A stretch of 64,000 nucleotides of DNA from Ornithinimicrobium pratense (GCF_008843165.1 NZ_CP044427.1:2976001-3040000), one strand, 5' to 3'; positions 39,114-48,549 are shown, counted from the first letter of the stretch. A program made the numbers and translations. The notes: a model not told the origin generated them from the sequence alone.

Positions 39114-39725
39114 TCACACGTCCAGCACCCAGCGCCCGCCCTCGGGTCGGAAGCCGATCCGCTGGTAGTAGGGGTTCTTCATCCCCGCCGGTGAGAGCAC
39201 CCGGCGATAGCCGCGCCGTGCGAACAGCCCCGACTCACGGAAGACGAACTCCCCCGGCGAGAAGTCGCGGTGCCGCTGCGTGACGTAGTCGAGCACGACC
39301 TCGGCGATGCCCTCCCCCGCGTCCCGAGTCAGCACCACGCCGACGGTCTCATCCCCGAGCACGACGAGATAGGCGTCCTCCTCCGGCGCCACCTCCCCCG
39401 GGAACTGCGGGTTGTAGCGCGCGATGTCCTGCCCGTGCACCCGCAGCACGTGCTGCAGGTAGCGGTCGTCCGGCTTCACCTCAAGCACCGTGTAGGCGGC
39501 GGCATCATGCCTGGCCCGCAGCATCCTCCACAGGTAGACGATGTTGATCAGCGACAGCACCGCGTTCAGCCCGACCATCGGCCAGACCTCGATGATCGCG
39601 TTGTAGGTGAGCAGCACCAGCGAGCCGATGAGGTTGATCAGCCGCAGCCGCAGCACCCGCGCCTGCAGCAGGCTGATCACCAGGATCGTCGACCCGGTCC
39701 ACCCGACCACCTCGATCCAGTTCAT
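39114..39725 (-). CDS. Membrane protein with YgjV-like N-terminus and acetyltransferase-like C-terminus
   Basis: 203 residues. Residues 1-75 hold three helices in a YgjV/PnuC-like arrangement: MNWIEVVGWTGSTILVISLL, LINLIGSLVLLTYNAIIEVW and VGLNAVLSLINIVYLWRML. The remaining 125 residues are soluble, with AYLVVLGDETVGVVLTRDAG, EFVFRESGLFARRGYRRVL and NPYYQRIGFRPEGGRWVLDV, which look like a GNAT acyltransferase core. The ATG at 39725 gives this full layout; the frame is open further upstream only as a shadow. It is divergent from def. The activity is unproven. Confidence 0.72.
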   Translation of the reverse strand: MNWIEVVGWTGSTILVISLLQARVLRLRLINLIGSLVLLTYNAIIEVWPMVGLNAVLSLINIVYLWRMLRARHDAAAYTVLEVKPDDRYLQHVLRVHGQDIARYNPQFPGEVAPEEDAYLVVLGDETVGVVLTRDAGEGIAEVVLDYVTQRHRDFSPGEFVFRESGLFARRGYRRVLSPAGMKNPYYQRIGFRPEGGRWVLDV

Positions 39726-39833
39726 GACAAGGGAGGGTATGCGCTCCACCGACCCCCGGGGTGCGGACCTTGCGCAGACCCTGGCTTCGGCGGCGGCGTC
39801 GGATGCGCGGCACCGTATACCTAGAATGCCGCC

Positions 39834-40403
39834 ATGGCAGTCCGTCCCATCACGATCATCGGCCACCGCGCCCTGCACTCCCCCACCAAGAAGGTCAAGG
39901 AGGTCACCGACGAGATCCGCACCCTGGTGGCCGACATGTTCGACACCATGGAAGCAGCCGAGGGCGTCGGCCTGGCCGCGAACCAGGTGGGCTCGCGGCT
40001 GCGGATCTTCGTCTACGACTGCCCGGTGAGCAAGGACGAGCGCGTGCGCGGCCTGGTCGTCAACCCGGTGCTGGAGCGGCTCGGCGCACCTGCGCCCCTG
40101 GACGAGGACGAGGACGGCGAGGGCTGCCTGTCCGTGCCGGGCGAGTGGTTCCCGCTGGCGCGGCACCCGCGGGCCCGCGTGACCGGCACCGACCTCGACG
40201 GCAACGAGGTCGTCGTCGAGGGCGAGGGTCTGCTCGCACGCTGCCTGCAGCACGAGACCGACCACCTGGACGGCTACCTCTACGTCGACCGGCTCACCGG
40301 CCCGATCAAGGCCGAGGCCCGCGAGGCGGTCAAGGACCGCGGCTGGGCCGCCGACGGCATCCTCAAGTGGGACCCCTCGACAGCCAAGGCCGAGGACGTC
40401 TGA
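39834..40403 (+). CDS. def: Peptide deformylase
   Basis: Removes the N-formyl group from nascent proteins on the ribosome. It has 189 residues. All three family motifs are present: GVGLAANQ (residues 44-51), EGCLSVPG (metal ligand Cys98) and QHETDHLDG (ligands His140 and His144, catalytic Glu141). A loop with APLDEDEDGEG before motif 2 is typical of actinobacterial enzymes. TAGAAT (39822-39827) ends 6 nt before the ATG, so the mRNA is probably leaderless. It is divergent from the membrane/GNAT-like gene and convergent with the AbiEi-type gene, whose inverted element begins 20 bp after its stop. Confidence 0.96.
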   Translation: MAVRPITIIGHRALHSPTKKVKEVTDEIRTLVADMFDTMEAAEGVGLAANQVGSRLRIFVYDCPVSKDERVRGLVVNPVLERLGAPAPLDEDEDGEGCLSVPGEWFPLARHPRARVTGTDLDGNEVVVEGEGLLARCLQHETDHLDGYLYVDRLTGPIKAEAREAVKDRGWAADGILKWDPSTAKAEDV

Positions 40404-40422
40404 GCGACCATCTCGCAGGCTT

Positions 40423-40474
40423 TTTGAGTGCTATGAGGGTGGAAGGATCACACGGGAAGTACTCACAGAGCCGG
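40423..40474. repeat. Left inverted element at the 3' end of the AbiEi-type gene
   Basis: 52-bp element starting TTTGAGTGCT and ending GAGCCGG. Read on the plus strand it aligns without gaps to the reverse complement of the right element (within 41591-41659): 34 of 52 bases match, including TTTGAGTGCT, GAAGGATC at the same spacing of 9, GAAG and GCCGG. The AbiEi stop codon (40431-40433) lies inside it, so the last 14 codons of that gene are repeat sequence. It can fold using TGAGT/ACTCA. Confidence 0.7.
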
Positions 40475-41480
40475 CAAGTCGCCCCGGCTCACCGCGTCGA
40501 CCGGAGCCTGCAGTGCGGGCGGCCTGCTCGACCGCGGCGCGGACCCGGGCGGGGTGGAACAGGTCGGCCCAGACCAGTCGGGCCATGCCGTAGCCCAGGG
40601 CCCGGATGCGGTCCTCACGACGCTTCTCGGCGGCGAGCGCGGAGGCCCCCTCAAGACCTTCGTACTTGATCCTCCCGTCGAACTCGATCACCACGCCGAG
40701 CTCCGGGAGGTAGAAGTCGACGCGCGCCACGAACGTGCCGTCCTCATCCACGATCCGGAACTGCGGGATCACCACGTACCCCAGATCGATCAGCAGCAGG
40801 CGGGCCAGTGACTCGGCGGCTGACTCCGCGGTCGGCGACGCCTGGGCGACGACGTGCCGAGCAGCGCCTAAGCCGGGGGTGTGCCGCATCCGCTCCAGCC
40901 ATCCTTCGAGCTCCTCTTTCGACGTCAGGCCCAGGCGTAGCGCGGCGTCGGCCGCCGCGATGCCGGAGCGCATGCCGGCGATGAGCACCGTCCCCAGCAC
41001 TGCGAGCACCGGGACGACGACGCTGAGCCCTGCGGCCTCGGTGAAGGCATCAGCGCCGGGACAGCGGTGCACGACATAGGCGTGGCGGCGCCGCGTCTCA
41101 TCGGTCTGCCGGCGGTGAGTCAGATGCACCACGCCGAGATCGCGGTGCAGCACCGGCAGGCCGTGGAGCAGCGCGGCACTGGTGTGGCTGACTGCAACCC
41201 TCGGCCGGGACCGCACCAAGGCACGGCTCGCGCAGAGGTGACGGTTCGTCGGTGTGCTGGCTGCCGCAACATCGATGTAGGCACCGTGAGCGATCCGTTC
41301 CAGCCGGCCGCGCCGGACCAAACCCCGAAGATCGTTGCTGGTCAGCCCCAGGCGTCTCGCCTCCGCTGTGGTGATGACAGAGCCGTGGTCCTGGAGGAAG
41401 GCCCGGATGCGCTCCCACGCGGGATCAGCGCCGCGGGGGTCCCTAGAGCCGGCAGGATGAGCGGGCTGGTCGGTAGCCAT
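40431..41480 (-). CDS. AbiEi-type N-terminal HTH with DUF559-like nuclease-fold C-terminus
   Basis: 349 residues. The N-terminal winged-helix region matches type IV antitoxin AbiEi: ITTAEARRLGLTSNDLRGLV, RRGRLERIAHGAYID, then AVSHTSAALLHGLPV. The C-terminal domain (about 235-330) has VARVDFYLPELGVVIEFDGRIKY and RREDRIRALGYGMARLVWADL, a DUF559/Vsr-like PD-(D/E)xK layout, with D and E in VDFYLP and IEFDG as candidate catalytic residues. Such proteins occur in many copies in Micrococcales without an AbiEii toxin, as here. CACGGT ends 6 nt before the ATG at 41480. The gene is bracketed by inverted elements. Role in defence or regulation is inference. Confidence 0.82.
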   Translation of the reverse strand: MATDQPAHPAGSRDPRGADPAWERIRAFLQDHGSVITTAEARRLGLTSNDLRGLVRRGRLERIAHGAYIDVAAASTPTNRHLCASRALVRSRPRVAVSHTSAALLHGLPVLHRDLGVVHLTHRRQTDETRRRHAYVVHRCPGADAFTEAAGLSVVVPVLAVLGTVLIAGMRSGIAAADAALRLGLTSKEELEGWLERMRHTPGLGAARHVVAQASPTAESAAESLARLLLIDLGYVVIPQFRIVDEDGTFVARVDFYLPELGVVIEFDGRIKYEGLEGASALAAEKRREDRIRALGYGMARLVWADLFHPARVRAAVEQAARTAGSGRRGEPGRLAGSVSTSRVILPPS

Positions 41481-41590
41481 GTGCACACCGTGACCCAGAG
41501 GTTTGGGCCCCTCCAGCCCTCAGACGCACACCTGTGGACAGTGCCGGCCGCCAGCCAAGGATGTGGGCGAACTCAGGCAAGCCCTAGGCC

Positions 41591-41659
41591 ACTCACCGGC
41601 CCTTTGTCTGCTTCACGACGGATCCTTCAGGGGGTTGAGCACTCAAAGGGCCGGTGAGT
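41591..41659. repeat. Right inverted element, a long perfect hairpin upstream of the AbiEi-type gene
   Basis: Perfect 16-bp inverted repeat: ACTCACCGGCCCTTTG (41591-41606) and CAAAGGGCCGGTGAGT (41644-41659) with a 37-nt loop containing GGATCCTTCAGG and TTGAGCACTC. Its reverse complement matches the left element at 40423-40474. It lies in the 320-bp gap between the AbiEi-type gene and the next aminotransferase gene; the rest of that gap shows no other gene. Confidence 0.8.
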
Positions 41660-41800
41660 AGCGAGGGATGCTGGGTCGACACTGCCGGCCATACAATCGG
41701 ACCGGCGCCATCAGCCCCGGCCGACTAGCCTGGGGGCGATTGTCGTGGCGGGCCCTGGCCCTGGCCCGGCATACCCGGCACACACGAAGGAGTGGTGAGC

Positions 41801-42997
41801 GTGCGGCTCGCGAGCAGACTGGACAACCTGGGTACGGAGACGGCGTTTGCCGTCGCGGCGGCGGCCGCCGACTGGAAGGCGCGGGGCAACGAGGTGTACC
41901 CCTTCCACCTCGGCGACCTGGACTTTCCCCTCGCCGGCCACATCGTCGAGGCGATGAACAAAGCCATCGCCGACGGCCGCACCGGCTACTGCCCCGGCCC
42001 GGGCATCCCCGAGCTGCGCGAGGCCCTGGCCGACGACATCGGCGGCCGCCGCGACCTGCAGCTGGACCCTGCGGAGATCACCGTGATGACCGGGGGCAAG
42101 CCGGTGATCACCAAGTTCATCCAGGCCGTGATGAACCCCGGCGACGAGGTGCTCTACCCCAACCCGGGCTTCCCGATCTACGAGAGCCAGATCGAGTACC
42201 ACGGCGGCGTGGCCCGGTCCTACCGTTACCTACCCACGCAGGACGGCTTCCGCATCGACCTGGACCAGGTGCGCGAGCTGATCACCGACAAGACCGTGGC
42301 GATCATCTACAACGACCTGCAGAACCCGATCTCCGCCGAGTCCACCGACCAGGAGCGCGAGGCGATCGCGCAACTGGCGCAGGAGCACGACCTGTGGGTG
42401 CTCTCCGACGAGGCCTACTTCGAGATGCGCTACGAGGGCGAGTCCCGCTCGATCGCCTCCCTGCCGGGGATGCGCGAGCGCACGGTGATCCTCTACACCT
42501 TCTCCAAGAAGTTCGCGATGACCGGCTCGCGGCTGGGCTGTGCCGTCGCGCCGCCCGACCTCAGCAAGGTCTTTGGCACGATGAACACCAACGACGAGTC
42601 GTGCACCACGCACTACGTCCAGTGGGCCGGCATCGCCGCGCTGCGGGGCCCGCAGGAGTCGGGGCAGGAGACACTTCGCACGCTGCAAGGCCGTCGCGAC
42701 GCCGCCGTCGAGCTCGTCAACCAGACTTCCGGCATGTCGGTGCAGACGCCCCGCTCGACCTTCTACCTCTTCCCCGACGTCACCGAGGCGATCCAGATCG
42801 TCCAGGCGGACGGGTTGGCTGACTTCGCCGAGCAGGCGCTGCACCACACCGGCGTCAGCTTCTGCACCCGCAACCACTTCGGCCGCCCGCAGCCCGGTGA
42901 GGACCGCCGCTACATCCGGTTCGCCTACTCAGGCCTACCCGAGGACCGCATCCGTGAGGGGCTGACCAAGCTCCGCGACTGGGTGGGCTCGTTCTGA
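41801..42997 (+). CDS. PLP-dependent aminotransferase (fold type I)
   Basis: 398 residues. Motifs are YPFHLGDLDFPLAGHIVEAM, GYCPGPGIPELREALADDIG, YPNPGFPIYESQIEYHGG, IYNDLQNPISAEST, and the PLP lysine in YTFSKKFAMTGSRLGC. The NDLQNPIS segment differs from the usual NPxNPTG motif, which may indicate an uncommon substrate. The GTG at 41801 is chosen because AAGGAG lies 8 nt upstream; GTGs at 41792 and 41795 are too close. The stop overlaps the next gene (TGATG), so it is coupled to a 2-hydroxyacid dehydrogenase, suggesting that the keto acid made here may be reduced next. Confidence 0.82.
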   Translation: MRLASRLDNLGTETAFAVAAAAADWKARGNEVYPFHLGDLDFPLAGHIVEAMNKAIADGRTGYCPGPGIPELREALADDIGGRRDLQLDPAEITVMTGGKPVITKFIQAVMNPGDEVLYPNPGFPIYESQIEYHGGVARSYRYLPTQDGFRIDLDQVRELITDKTVAIIYNDLQNPISAESTDQEREAIAQLAQEHDLWVLSDEAYFEMRYEGESRSIASLPGMRERTVILYTFSKKFAMTGSRLGCAVAPPDLSKVFGTMNTNDESCTTHYVQWAGIAALRGPQESGQETLRTLQGRRDAAVELVNQTSGMSVQTPRSTFYLFPDVTEAIQIVQADGLADFAEQALHHTGVSFCTRNHFGRPQPGEDRRYIRFAYSGLPEDRIREGLTKLRDWVGSF

Positions 42998-43959
42998 TGG
43001 GCCGCGTCGTCGTCACCGGCAAGGTCCCCAAGCCCGCGCTGGACATCCTGCGGCGGGCGGGTCACGAGGTGGTCGCCTGGGAGCGCGAGGAGCAGCAGTC
43101 CCGGGCCCAGCTGTTGGAGCAGGTATCGGGTGCCGACGCGCTGGTCACCCTGCTCACCGAGCAGGTGGACGCCGAGTTGCTCGACGCCGCAGGCGAGCAG
43201 CTCAAGGTGGTCGCCAACGTGGCCGTCGGCTACAACAACGTCGATGTCGAGGCCTGTCGGTCCCGCGGCGTCGTGGCGACCAACACCCCGGGCGTGCTCA
43301 CCGACGCCACGGCCGACCTGGCGATGGCGCTCATCCTGATGACCACACGCCGGCTCGGCGAGGGCGAGCGGGTGATCCGCTCACAGACCCCGTGGCAGTG
43401 GGGGATGTTCTACCTGCTCGGTTCCGGGCTGCAGCGCAAGACCCTCGGCGTGGTGGGGCTCGGCTCGATCGGCGCGGCCACCGCCCGCCGGGCTCGGGCC
43501 TTCGGGATGAACATCATCTACTCTTCACGCTCCGCCGCCCCGCGCGAGCTGACATCCGAGCTGGGTGCACACCGGGTCGACCTGGACACCCTGCTGGCCG
43601 AGAGCGACGTGGTCTCCCTGCACTGCCCCTACTCCCCCGCCACCCACCACCTGCTCTCGGCGTCCGAGTTCGCCGCGATGAAGTCGAGCGCCTATCTCAT
43701 CAACACCGCGCGCGGGCCGGTGGTCGACGAGGCGGCGCTGGTGGAGGCACTCAAGGGCGGGCAGATCGCCGGGGCGGGACTCGACGTCTTCGAGGACGAG
43801 CCGCAGGTGCACCCGGGGCTGCTGGACTGCGAGAACGCCGTGCTCCTGCCGCACCTGGGCTCAGCCACCATCGAGACCCGCACCGCGATGGCCACCCTGG
43901 CGGCCGACAACGCTGTCTCGGTTCTGGCCGGCGAGGACCCGCCTACGCCGATCGGTTGA
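42997..43959 (+). CDS. D-2-hydroxyacid dehydrogenase (glyoxylate/hydroxypyruvate reductase-like)
   Basis: 320 residues of the NAD(P)-dependent D-2-hydroxyacid dehydrogenase family. The start MGRVVVTGKVPKPALDIL is typical of glyoxylate reductases. Substrate-loop NVAVGYNNVDVEAC, nucleotide motif GVVGLGSIGAATARRA, catalytic Arg in NTARGPVVDEAAL, Glu in FEDEPQVHP and His in LPHLGSAT are all visible. It shares TGATG with the upstream aminotransferase, so a linked amino acid to keto acid to hydroxy acid route (for example serine or glycine related) is plausible but unproven. Confidence 0.9.
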   Translation: MGRVVVTGKVPKPALDILRRAGHEVVAWEREEQQSRAQLLEQVSGADALVTLLTEQVDAELLDAAGEQLKVVANVAVGYNNVDVEACRSRGVVATNTPGVLTDATADLAMALILMTTRRLGEGERVIRSQTPWQWGMFYLLGSGLQRKTLGVVGLGSIGAATARRARAFGMNIIYSSRSAAPRELTSELGAHRVDLDTLLAESDVVSLHCPYSPATHHLLSASEFAAMKSSAYLINTARGPVVDEAALVEALKGGQIAGAGLDVFEDEPQVHPGLLDCENAVLLPHLGSATIETRTAMATLAADNAVSVLAGEDPPTPIG

Positions 43960-44075
43960 GGGTGCGCCCAGCCGCCGCAGACGTCCACCCCAGGTGAGAA
44001 ACGTCATACCCGAGGGCGCGAAGACGAGAGAGCATGGCGCAGAGCCAGCCTGTGCAGGCCCCCCCGGATGGCGAA

Positions 44076-44101
44076 GGCCCCCACCGCATCCGGTGGGGGC
44101 C
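44076..44101. terminator. Hairpin between the dehydrogenase gene and tRNA-Arg
   Basis: Perfect 11-bp stem GGCCCCCACCG/CGGTGGGGGCC with a CATC tetraloop. It can end transcription from both the plus-strand dehydrogenase gene and the minus-strand tRNA-Arg. Confidence 0.7.
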
Positions 44102-44124
44102 AGTCCATCTGTCTCAACACAGAG

Positions 44125-44197
44125 CGCGCCCGAAGGGATTCGAACCCCTAACCTTCTGATCCGTAGTCAGATGCTCTATCCGTTGAGCTACGGGCGC
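44125..44197 (-). tRNA. tRNA-Arg(ACG)
   Basis: Minus strand. Acceptor GCGCCCG pairs with CGGGCGC; the anticodon stem TCTGA/TCAGA encloses CTACGGA, anticodon ACG (complement at 44162-44164). The T-loop reads GGTTCGAATCC. A34 is the target of TadA, encoded at 36516-37022. Discriminator G; CCA is not encoded. The flanking gap 43960-44385 otherwise holds only the hairpin and the pckG leader. Confidence 0.97.
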
Positions 44198-44385
44198 AAC
44201 AGGGGTCTACTTTACACCGCGAAGGCTGGGTGAGCTAAATCGGCCGCCGGACTGGTCCGTGGAGGTGTCGGACCGGCCACTCCCACCCCGAGTGGGCCGC
44301 CGCACCTGCGGCCGCTAACGTGGAGGCTAGAGGCAGTGCAGCCTGACGCCCACGACGCCGGCGCGACCGGGAAGGGACCCTTCTG

Positions 44386-46224
44386 ATGCAGGAGATCAAG
44401 ACCACGGGTGGAACCACCCACAAGGAGCTCGACGCCTGGGTGAAGGAGGTGGCTGCCCACGTCCGGCCCGACGAGGTCGTCTGGATCGATGGCTCCGATG
44501 AGGAGAACGAACGCATCAACAACCTGCTCGTGGAAGCCGGCACCTTCACCAAGCTCGCCGAGGACAAGAAGCCCAACAGCTACCACGCCCTCTCCGACCC
44601 CCAGGACGTCGCGCGCGTCGAGGACCAGACCTACATCTGCTCCACAGAGGAGAAGGACGCCGGCCCGACCAACAACTGGATGGACCCCGAGCAGATGAAG
44701 GCCAAGCTCTGGCCCCTGTTCGAGGGCTCCATGCAGGGCCGGACGATGTACGTGATCCCCTTCGTCATGGGCCACCTGGAGGCCGAGGACCCGAAGTTCG
44801 GTGTCGAGATCACCGACTCCGCCTACGTCGTCGCCTCGATGCGGATCATGGCCCGCATCGGCCGAAAGATCCTGAGCAGGATGGAGGAGACCGACGCCGT
44901 CTACGTCAAGGGTCTGCACTCCGTGGGTGCCCCGCTCGTGGCTGAGGACGGCCAGGACGTCCGTGATGTGCCCTGGCCGTGCAACGAGACCAAGTACATC
45001 GTCCATTTCCCCGAGGAGCTGGCGATCTGGTCCTACGGCTCTGGCTACGGCGGCAATGCGCTGCTGGGCAAGAAGTGCTACGCGCTGCGCATCGCCTCGG
45101 TGATGGCCCGCGACGAGGGCTGGATGGCCGAGCACATGCTCATCCTGAAGCTGACCAGCCCCGAGGGCGAGGTCCACTACATCGCCGGCGCCTTCCCCTC
45201 GGCCTGCGGCAAGACCAACCTGGCGATGATCGAGCCGACCATCCCGGGGTGGAAGGCCGAGCTGGTCGGCGACGACATCTCCTGGATGCGTTTTGGTCCA
45301 GACGGGCGCCTGTATGCGGTGAACCCCGAGTTCGGCCTGTTCGGCGTCGCGCCGGGCACCGGGCGGGACACCAACCCGGTGGCGATCGAGACCATCGAGC
45401 AGGGCAACTCGATCTTCACCAACGTCGCCCGCACTCCCGATGGCGACGTCTGGTGGGAGGGGATGACCCAGGAGAAGCCGGCCGAGCTCATCGACTGGCA
45501 CGGCCAGAAGTGGACCCCCGACTCTGACCAGCTCTCCTCACACCCCAACAGCCGGTTCTGCACCCCGATCAACCAGGTGCCCAATATCGCGGCTGAGTAC
45601 GAGGATCCGCGGGGCGTGCCGATCTCGGCGATCATGTTCGGCGGCCGCCGCAAGACGACCGTGCCGCTGGTGACCGAGTCGCGCGACTGGCAGCACGCCA
45701 CCTTCATCGCCTCCACGCTCTCCTCGGAGACCACGGCGGCGGCAACCGGTGCGGTCGGCGTCGTCCGACGTGACCCGATGGCGATGCTGCCGTTCATGGG
45801 CTACAACGCCAGCGACTACTTCGCCCACTGGCTGCAGATCGGCAAGCAGGCCGACGCCGCCAAGCTGCCCAAGGTGTTCCTGGTCAACTGGTTCCGCCGC
45901 GACGAGGACGGCGGCTTCCTCTGGCCCGGTTTCGGCGAGAACTCCCGGGTGCTGAAGTGGATGGTCGACCGCATCGAGGGTCGCGTGGACGCCCAGGAGA
46001 GCCCCATCGGTCTCCTACCGATGCCGCAGGACATCGACACCGACGGTCTGGACACCTCCACCGAGGACGTCACCAAGGCGCTGGCCTTCGACCCTGAGGA
46101 GTGGAGGGCTGAGCTCCCCCTCATCCGGGACTGGTTCGACAAGTTCGGCGCGGACCTGCCTGGCGCCCTGGAGGACGAGCTGGCGACCCTGGAGCAGCGC
46201 TTGACCGAGGAGGTGCAGGCCTGA
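44386..46224 (+). CDS. pckG: Phosphoenolpyruvate carboxykinase (GTP)
   Basis: Interconverts oxaloacetate and PEP with GTP, the entry to gluconeogenesis. It has 612 residues, normal for the GTP-dependent class. Motifs are [37 protein letters not shown], the kinase loop [13 protein letters not shown] (about residue 268) with its reactive Cys, [21 protein letters not shown] and the C-terminal [22 protein letters not shown] (quoted in part as [12 protein letters not shown]). AAGGGA lies 7 nt before the ATG. A small acidic ORF is coupled to its stop by TGATG. Confidence 0.96.
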   Translation: MQEIKTTGGTTHKELDAWVKEVAAHVRPDEVVWIDGSDEENERINNLLVEAGTFTKLAEDKKPNSYHALSDPQDVARVEDQTYICSTEEKDAGPTNNWMDPEQMKAKLWPLFEGSMQGRTMYVIPFVMGHLEAEDPKFGVEITDSAYVVASMRIMARIGRKILSRMEETDAVYVKGLHSVGAPLVAEDGQDVRDVPWPCNETKYIVHFPEELAIWSYGSGYGGNALLGKKCYALRIASVMARDEGWMAEHMLILKLTSPEGEVHYIAGAFPSACGKTNLAMIEPTIPGWKAELVGDDISWMRFGPDGRLYAVNPEFGLFGVAPGTGRDTNPVAIETIEQGNSIFTNVARTPDGDVWWEGMTQEKPAELIDWHGQKWTPDSDQLSSHPNSRFCTPINQVPNIAAEYEDPRGVPISAIMFGGRRKTTVPLVTESRDWQHATFIASTLSSETTAAATGAVGVVRRDPMAMLPFMGYNASDYFAHWLQIGKQADAAKLPKVFLVNWFRRDEDGGFLWPGFGENSRVLKWMVDRIEGRVDAQESPIGLLPMPQDIDTDGLDTSTEDVTKALAFDPEEWRAELPLIRDWFDKFGADLPGALEDELATLEQRLTEEVQA

Positions 46225-46529
46225 TGGGCATCACTCCAGGAGTCGAGCCCGGCCCAGTCGAGGAGGAGCCGCTGCTGGCGGAGGAGCCGCTGCCCCCGGG
46301 CGCGGCCCACCTCGCCGAGAAGGTGGAGGCCATCGACGAGCGGATCCGCTCCGAGGGCCCCGATGAGGTCCAGGAGGCCGACGAGGCGGCGGATGCGGTT
46401 GAGGGTGACGCGGACGACGCGGAGTCTCGCGACGCGGATTCCGGTCAGGGGTCCGACGCGGACTCCGATGCGGACCCGACGTCGGACGAGGGCGCCGACC
46501 CCGAGGACCCGGAGGCCCAGCAGGGCTGA
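46224..46529 (+). CDS. Small acidic protein coupled to pckG
   Basis: 101 residues, very rich in Asp, Glu, Ala and Ser (for example DAVEGDADDAESRDADSGQG). A short helical segment (AAHLAEKVEAIDERIRSEGP, residues about 28-48) is the only ordered-looking part. There is no signal peptide or membrane helix. The ATG overlaps the pckG stop (TGATG), which supports translation. No family recognised; the protein is probably disordered. A 13-bp hairpin follows. Confidence 0.6.
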   Translation: MGITPGVEPGPVEEEPLLAEEPLPPGAAHLAEKVEAIDERIRSEGPDEVQEADEAADAVEGDADDAESRDADSGQGSDADSDADPTSDEGADPEDPEAQQG

Positions 46530-46570
46530 GCCCTGCGCCATCCGTCGAGGAGCCGCCCTGACCCGGAGAA

Positions 46571-46610
46571 CGCACGAACCCCCGTCCCGCGAGGGCCGGG
46601 GGTTCGTGCG
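46571..46610. terminator. Hairpin between the pckG operon and tRNA-Ser(GCT)
   Basis: Perfect 13-bp stem CGCACGAACCCCC/GGGGGTTCGTGCG with a 14-nt loop, placed to end both the plus-strand operon and the minus-strand tRNA. Confidence 0.72.
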
Positions 46611-46618
46611 TGGATCGG

Positions 46619-46710
46619 CGGAGGCGGAGGGATTTGAACCCTCGATGGGGCTATAAACCCCAAACCCGCTTAGCAGGCGGGCGCCATAGACCAGACTAGG
46701 CGACGCCTCC
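46619..46710 (-). tRNA. tRNA-Ser(GCT)
   Basis: Minus strand, 92 nt class II. Acceptor GGAGGCG pairs with CGCCTCC; the anticodon stem CCCGC/GCGGG encloses CTGCTAA, anticodon GCT (complement at 46672-46674). A long variable arm (TTTGGGG with the TATA loop) is clear. Discriminator G; CCA not encoded. Confidence 0.97.
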
Positions 46711-46836
46711 AGATCGAGGATCAGGGTAACCTCCTATCGGCACCGAGGCCAAACAGGGGCTCTCAGTCCGTGCTCAGCCGCGGATGGTAGAAATCGGGCT
46801 GCCACCACCACCTATGCGAGAGGGACCAGCACGCCG

Positions 46837-48497
46837 ATGAGCGCCGACGACGGTCAGCACGGTGATGGTCGTGGCGAAGGTCAGCGCGGCGAAGGTGCCC
46901 CGCGCGATAGCCAGCGCGGCGAGCGCCAGCCGGGCGGAGCCACTTTGACGCGCGGGGACGAACACCTGGCGCGGCATCGCGACCCGGGCGGGCTGGGGCG
47001 GGCGCTGGGGCTGACCACGCTGAGCGCCATCCTGCCGGGTGCCGGTCTGCTGCGCACGCGGAAGTGGAAGCTGGGGCTGGGCGTGGTGGCGCTGGCCGTC
47101 GGTCTGCTGGCCGGCATCGCCGTCTACGCCATGGTCAACGGGCTGACCACGACCGCCTTCCAGACGGCCGCGGACACCGACCGGTTGCGGCTGATCCTCG
47201 GGGTGGTGATCGCCGGGACCGTGCTGTGGATCGGGGTGATCGCGCTGACCGCGATGGTGACCCGACCGCGCCGGCCGAGCACGGGGCAGAAGGTCTCGCT
47301 GGCCGCCTTCACCGCCCTGCTGTGCGTGGCCGTCTCCGCCCCCGCCGCGATCGGGGTGCGCTACATCAGCGCCCACGTCGACGCGGTGGACCGGGTCTTC
47401 AACTCCGGATCGATGGGTGGCGGCGGCCCGGACGGCCCGCAGCCGACGTCGCTGGTCAGCGGCGACCCGCAGAACCCGTGGGCCGACCTGCCCCGGGTGA
47501 ACGTGCTGCTGCTCGGCTCGGACGCCGCGGAGGCCCGCGAGGGCACCCGGACCGACACCATGATGGTCGCCAGCATCGACACCACAACCGGCGACAGCGT
47601 CCTGTTCTCCATCCCACGCAACCTGCAGAACGTGCCGATCCCCCGCGACCTGCCGCTGTACGAGTTCTACCCCGATGGTTACAACTGCGGACCCGAGTGC
47701 CTGATGAACGGCATCTGGACCGCGGCCGAGATCCACGCCGAGGAGCACCCCGAGCTGTACACCGGGGAGTCCCACCCCGGGCTCACCGCGACCCAGCGGG
47801 TGCTCGCCCAGGTGCTGGGCCTGCCGATCCACCAGACGGTGATCGTCAACCTGCAGGGCTTCGAGGACCTCATCGACGCCATGGGCGGGGTGGTCATCAA
47901 CGTGCAGGAGCAGATCCCGATCAACGGACGCACCTACACCGACGCCCAGGGCCACCTGCAGCTGGACCCCAACTCCCCCGCCTGGAGTGGCTCGAGCCCG
48001 GCCCCCAGCGGCTCGACGGCGACCAGGCGCTGGGCTACTCCCGCTCCCGGGTCACCTCCGACGACTTCAGCCGGATGCGCCGGCAGCGGTGCATGGTGGC
48101 GGCCGTGATCGACCAGGCCAACCCGATGACGATGCTGCAGCGCTACCCGCAGATCATCGGCGCGGTGGGCGACAACATGGTCACCGACATCCCGGTCTCC
48201 GACCTGGACGAGTGGGCCGAGCTGATGCTCGAGGTCCAGGGCGGGCAGATGCAGAGCCTGCCGCTGACCTCCTCCAACATCGACACGGCCAACCCCAACT
48301 TCTCCCAGATCCGCATGTGGGTGTGGGACGCCCTGTATGCCGTGGACCCGCCGGAGCCCGCGCAGGCCACCGAGGACGCCACGGACGACGCGGCCGTCAC
48401 CACCGCGCCGGAGACCGACGCCCCGGACACCGACGAGGCGGAGATGACCACCACCCCCGTCGACGAGCTCACCGACATCGGCGCCGTCTGCGATTGA
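46837..48497 (+). pseudogene. LytR-CpsA-Psr (LCP) family cell-wall protein gene with -1 frameshift
   Basis: Frame 1 (46837-48108) gives a polar N-terminus, about three helices (LGLGVVALAVGLLAGIAVYA, LILGVVIAGTVLWIGVIAL, VSLAAFTALLCVAVSAPAA) and the LCP core: VNVLLLGSDAAEAREGTRTD, TMMVASIDTTTGDSVLFSIP and HQTVIVNLQGFEDLIDAMGG. It then degenerates. The LCP ending continues in the +1 frame as EWLEPGPQRLDGDQALGYSR, SRVTSDDFSRMRRQRCMVAA, to the stop at 48497. One extra C in the five-C tract at 47975-47979 restores the frame. LCP enzymes attach glycopolymers to peptidoglycan. The tail is acidic and Thr-rich. Error or genuine mutation cannot be told. Confidence 0.88.
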
Positions 48498-48549
48498 CCG
48501 GCCCCGCCGAACCCCGCCGCGCGCACGGCATACCCGACCGGGAATGGCG

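Noticed and set aside
41067..41657. 197-codon plus-strand frame opposite the AbiEi-type gene
   Set aside because: It is antisense to a supported gene and ends inside the right hairpin element; no ribosome site or family match.
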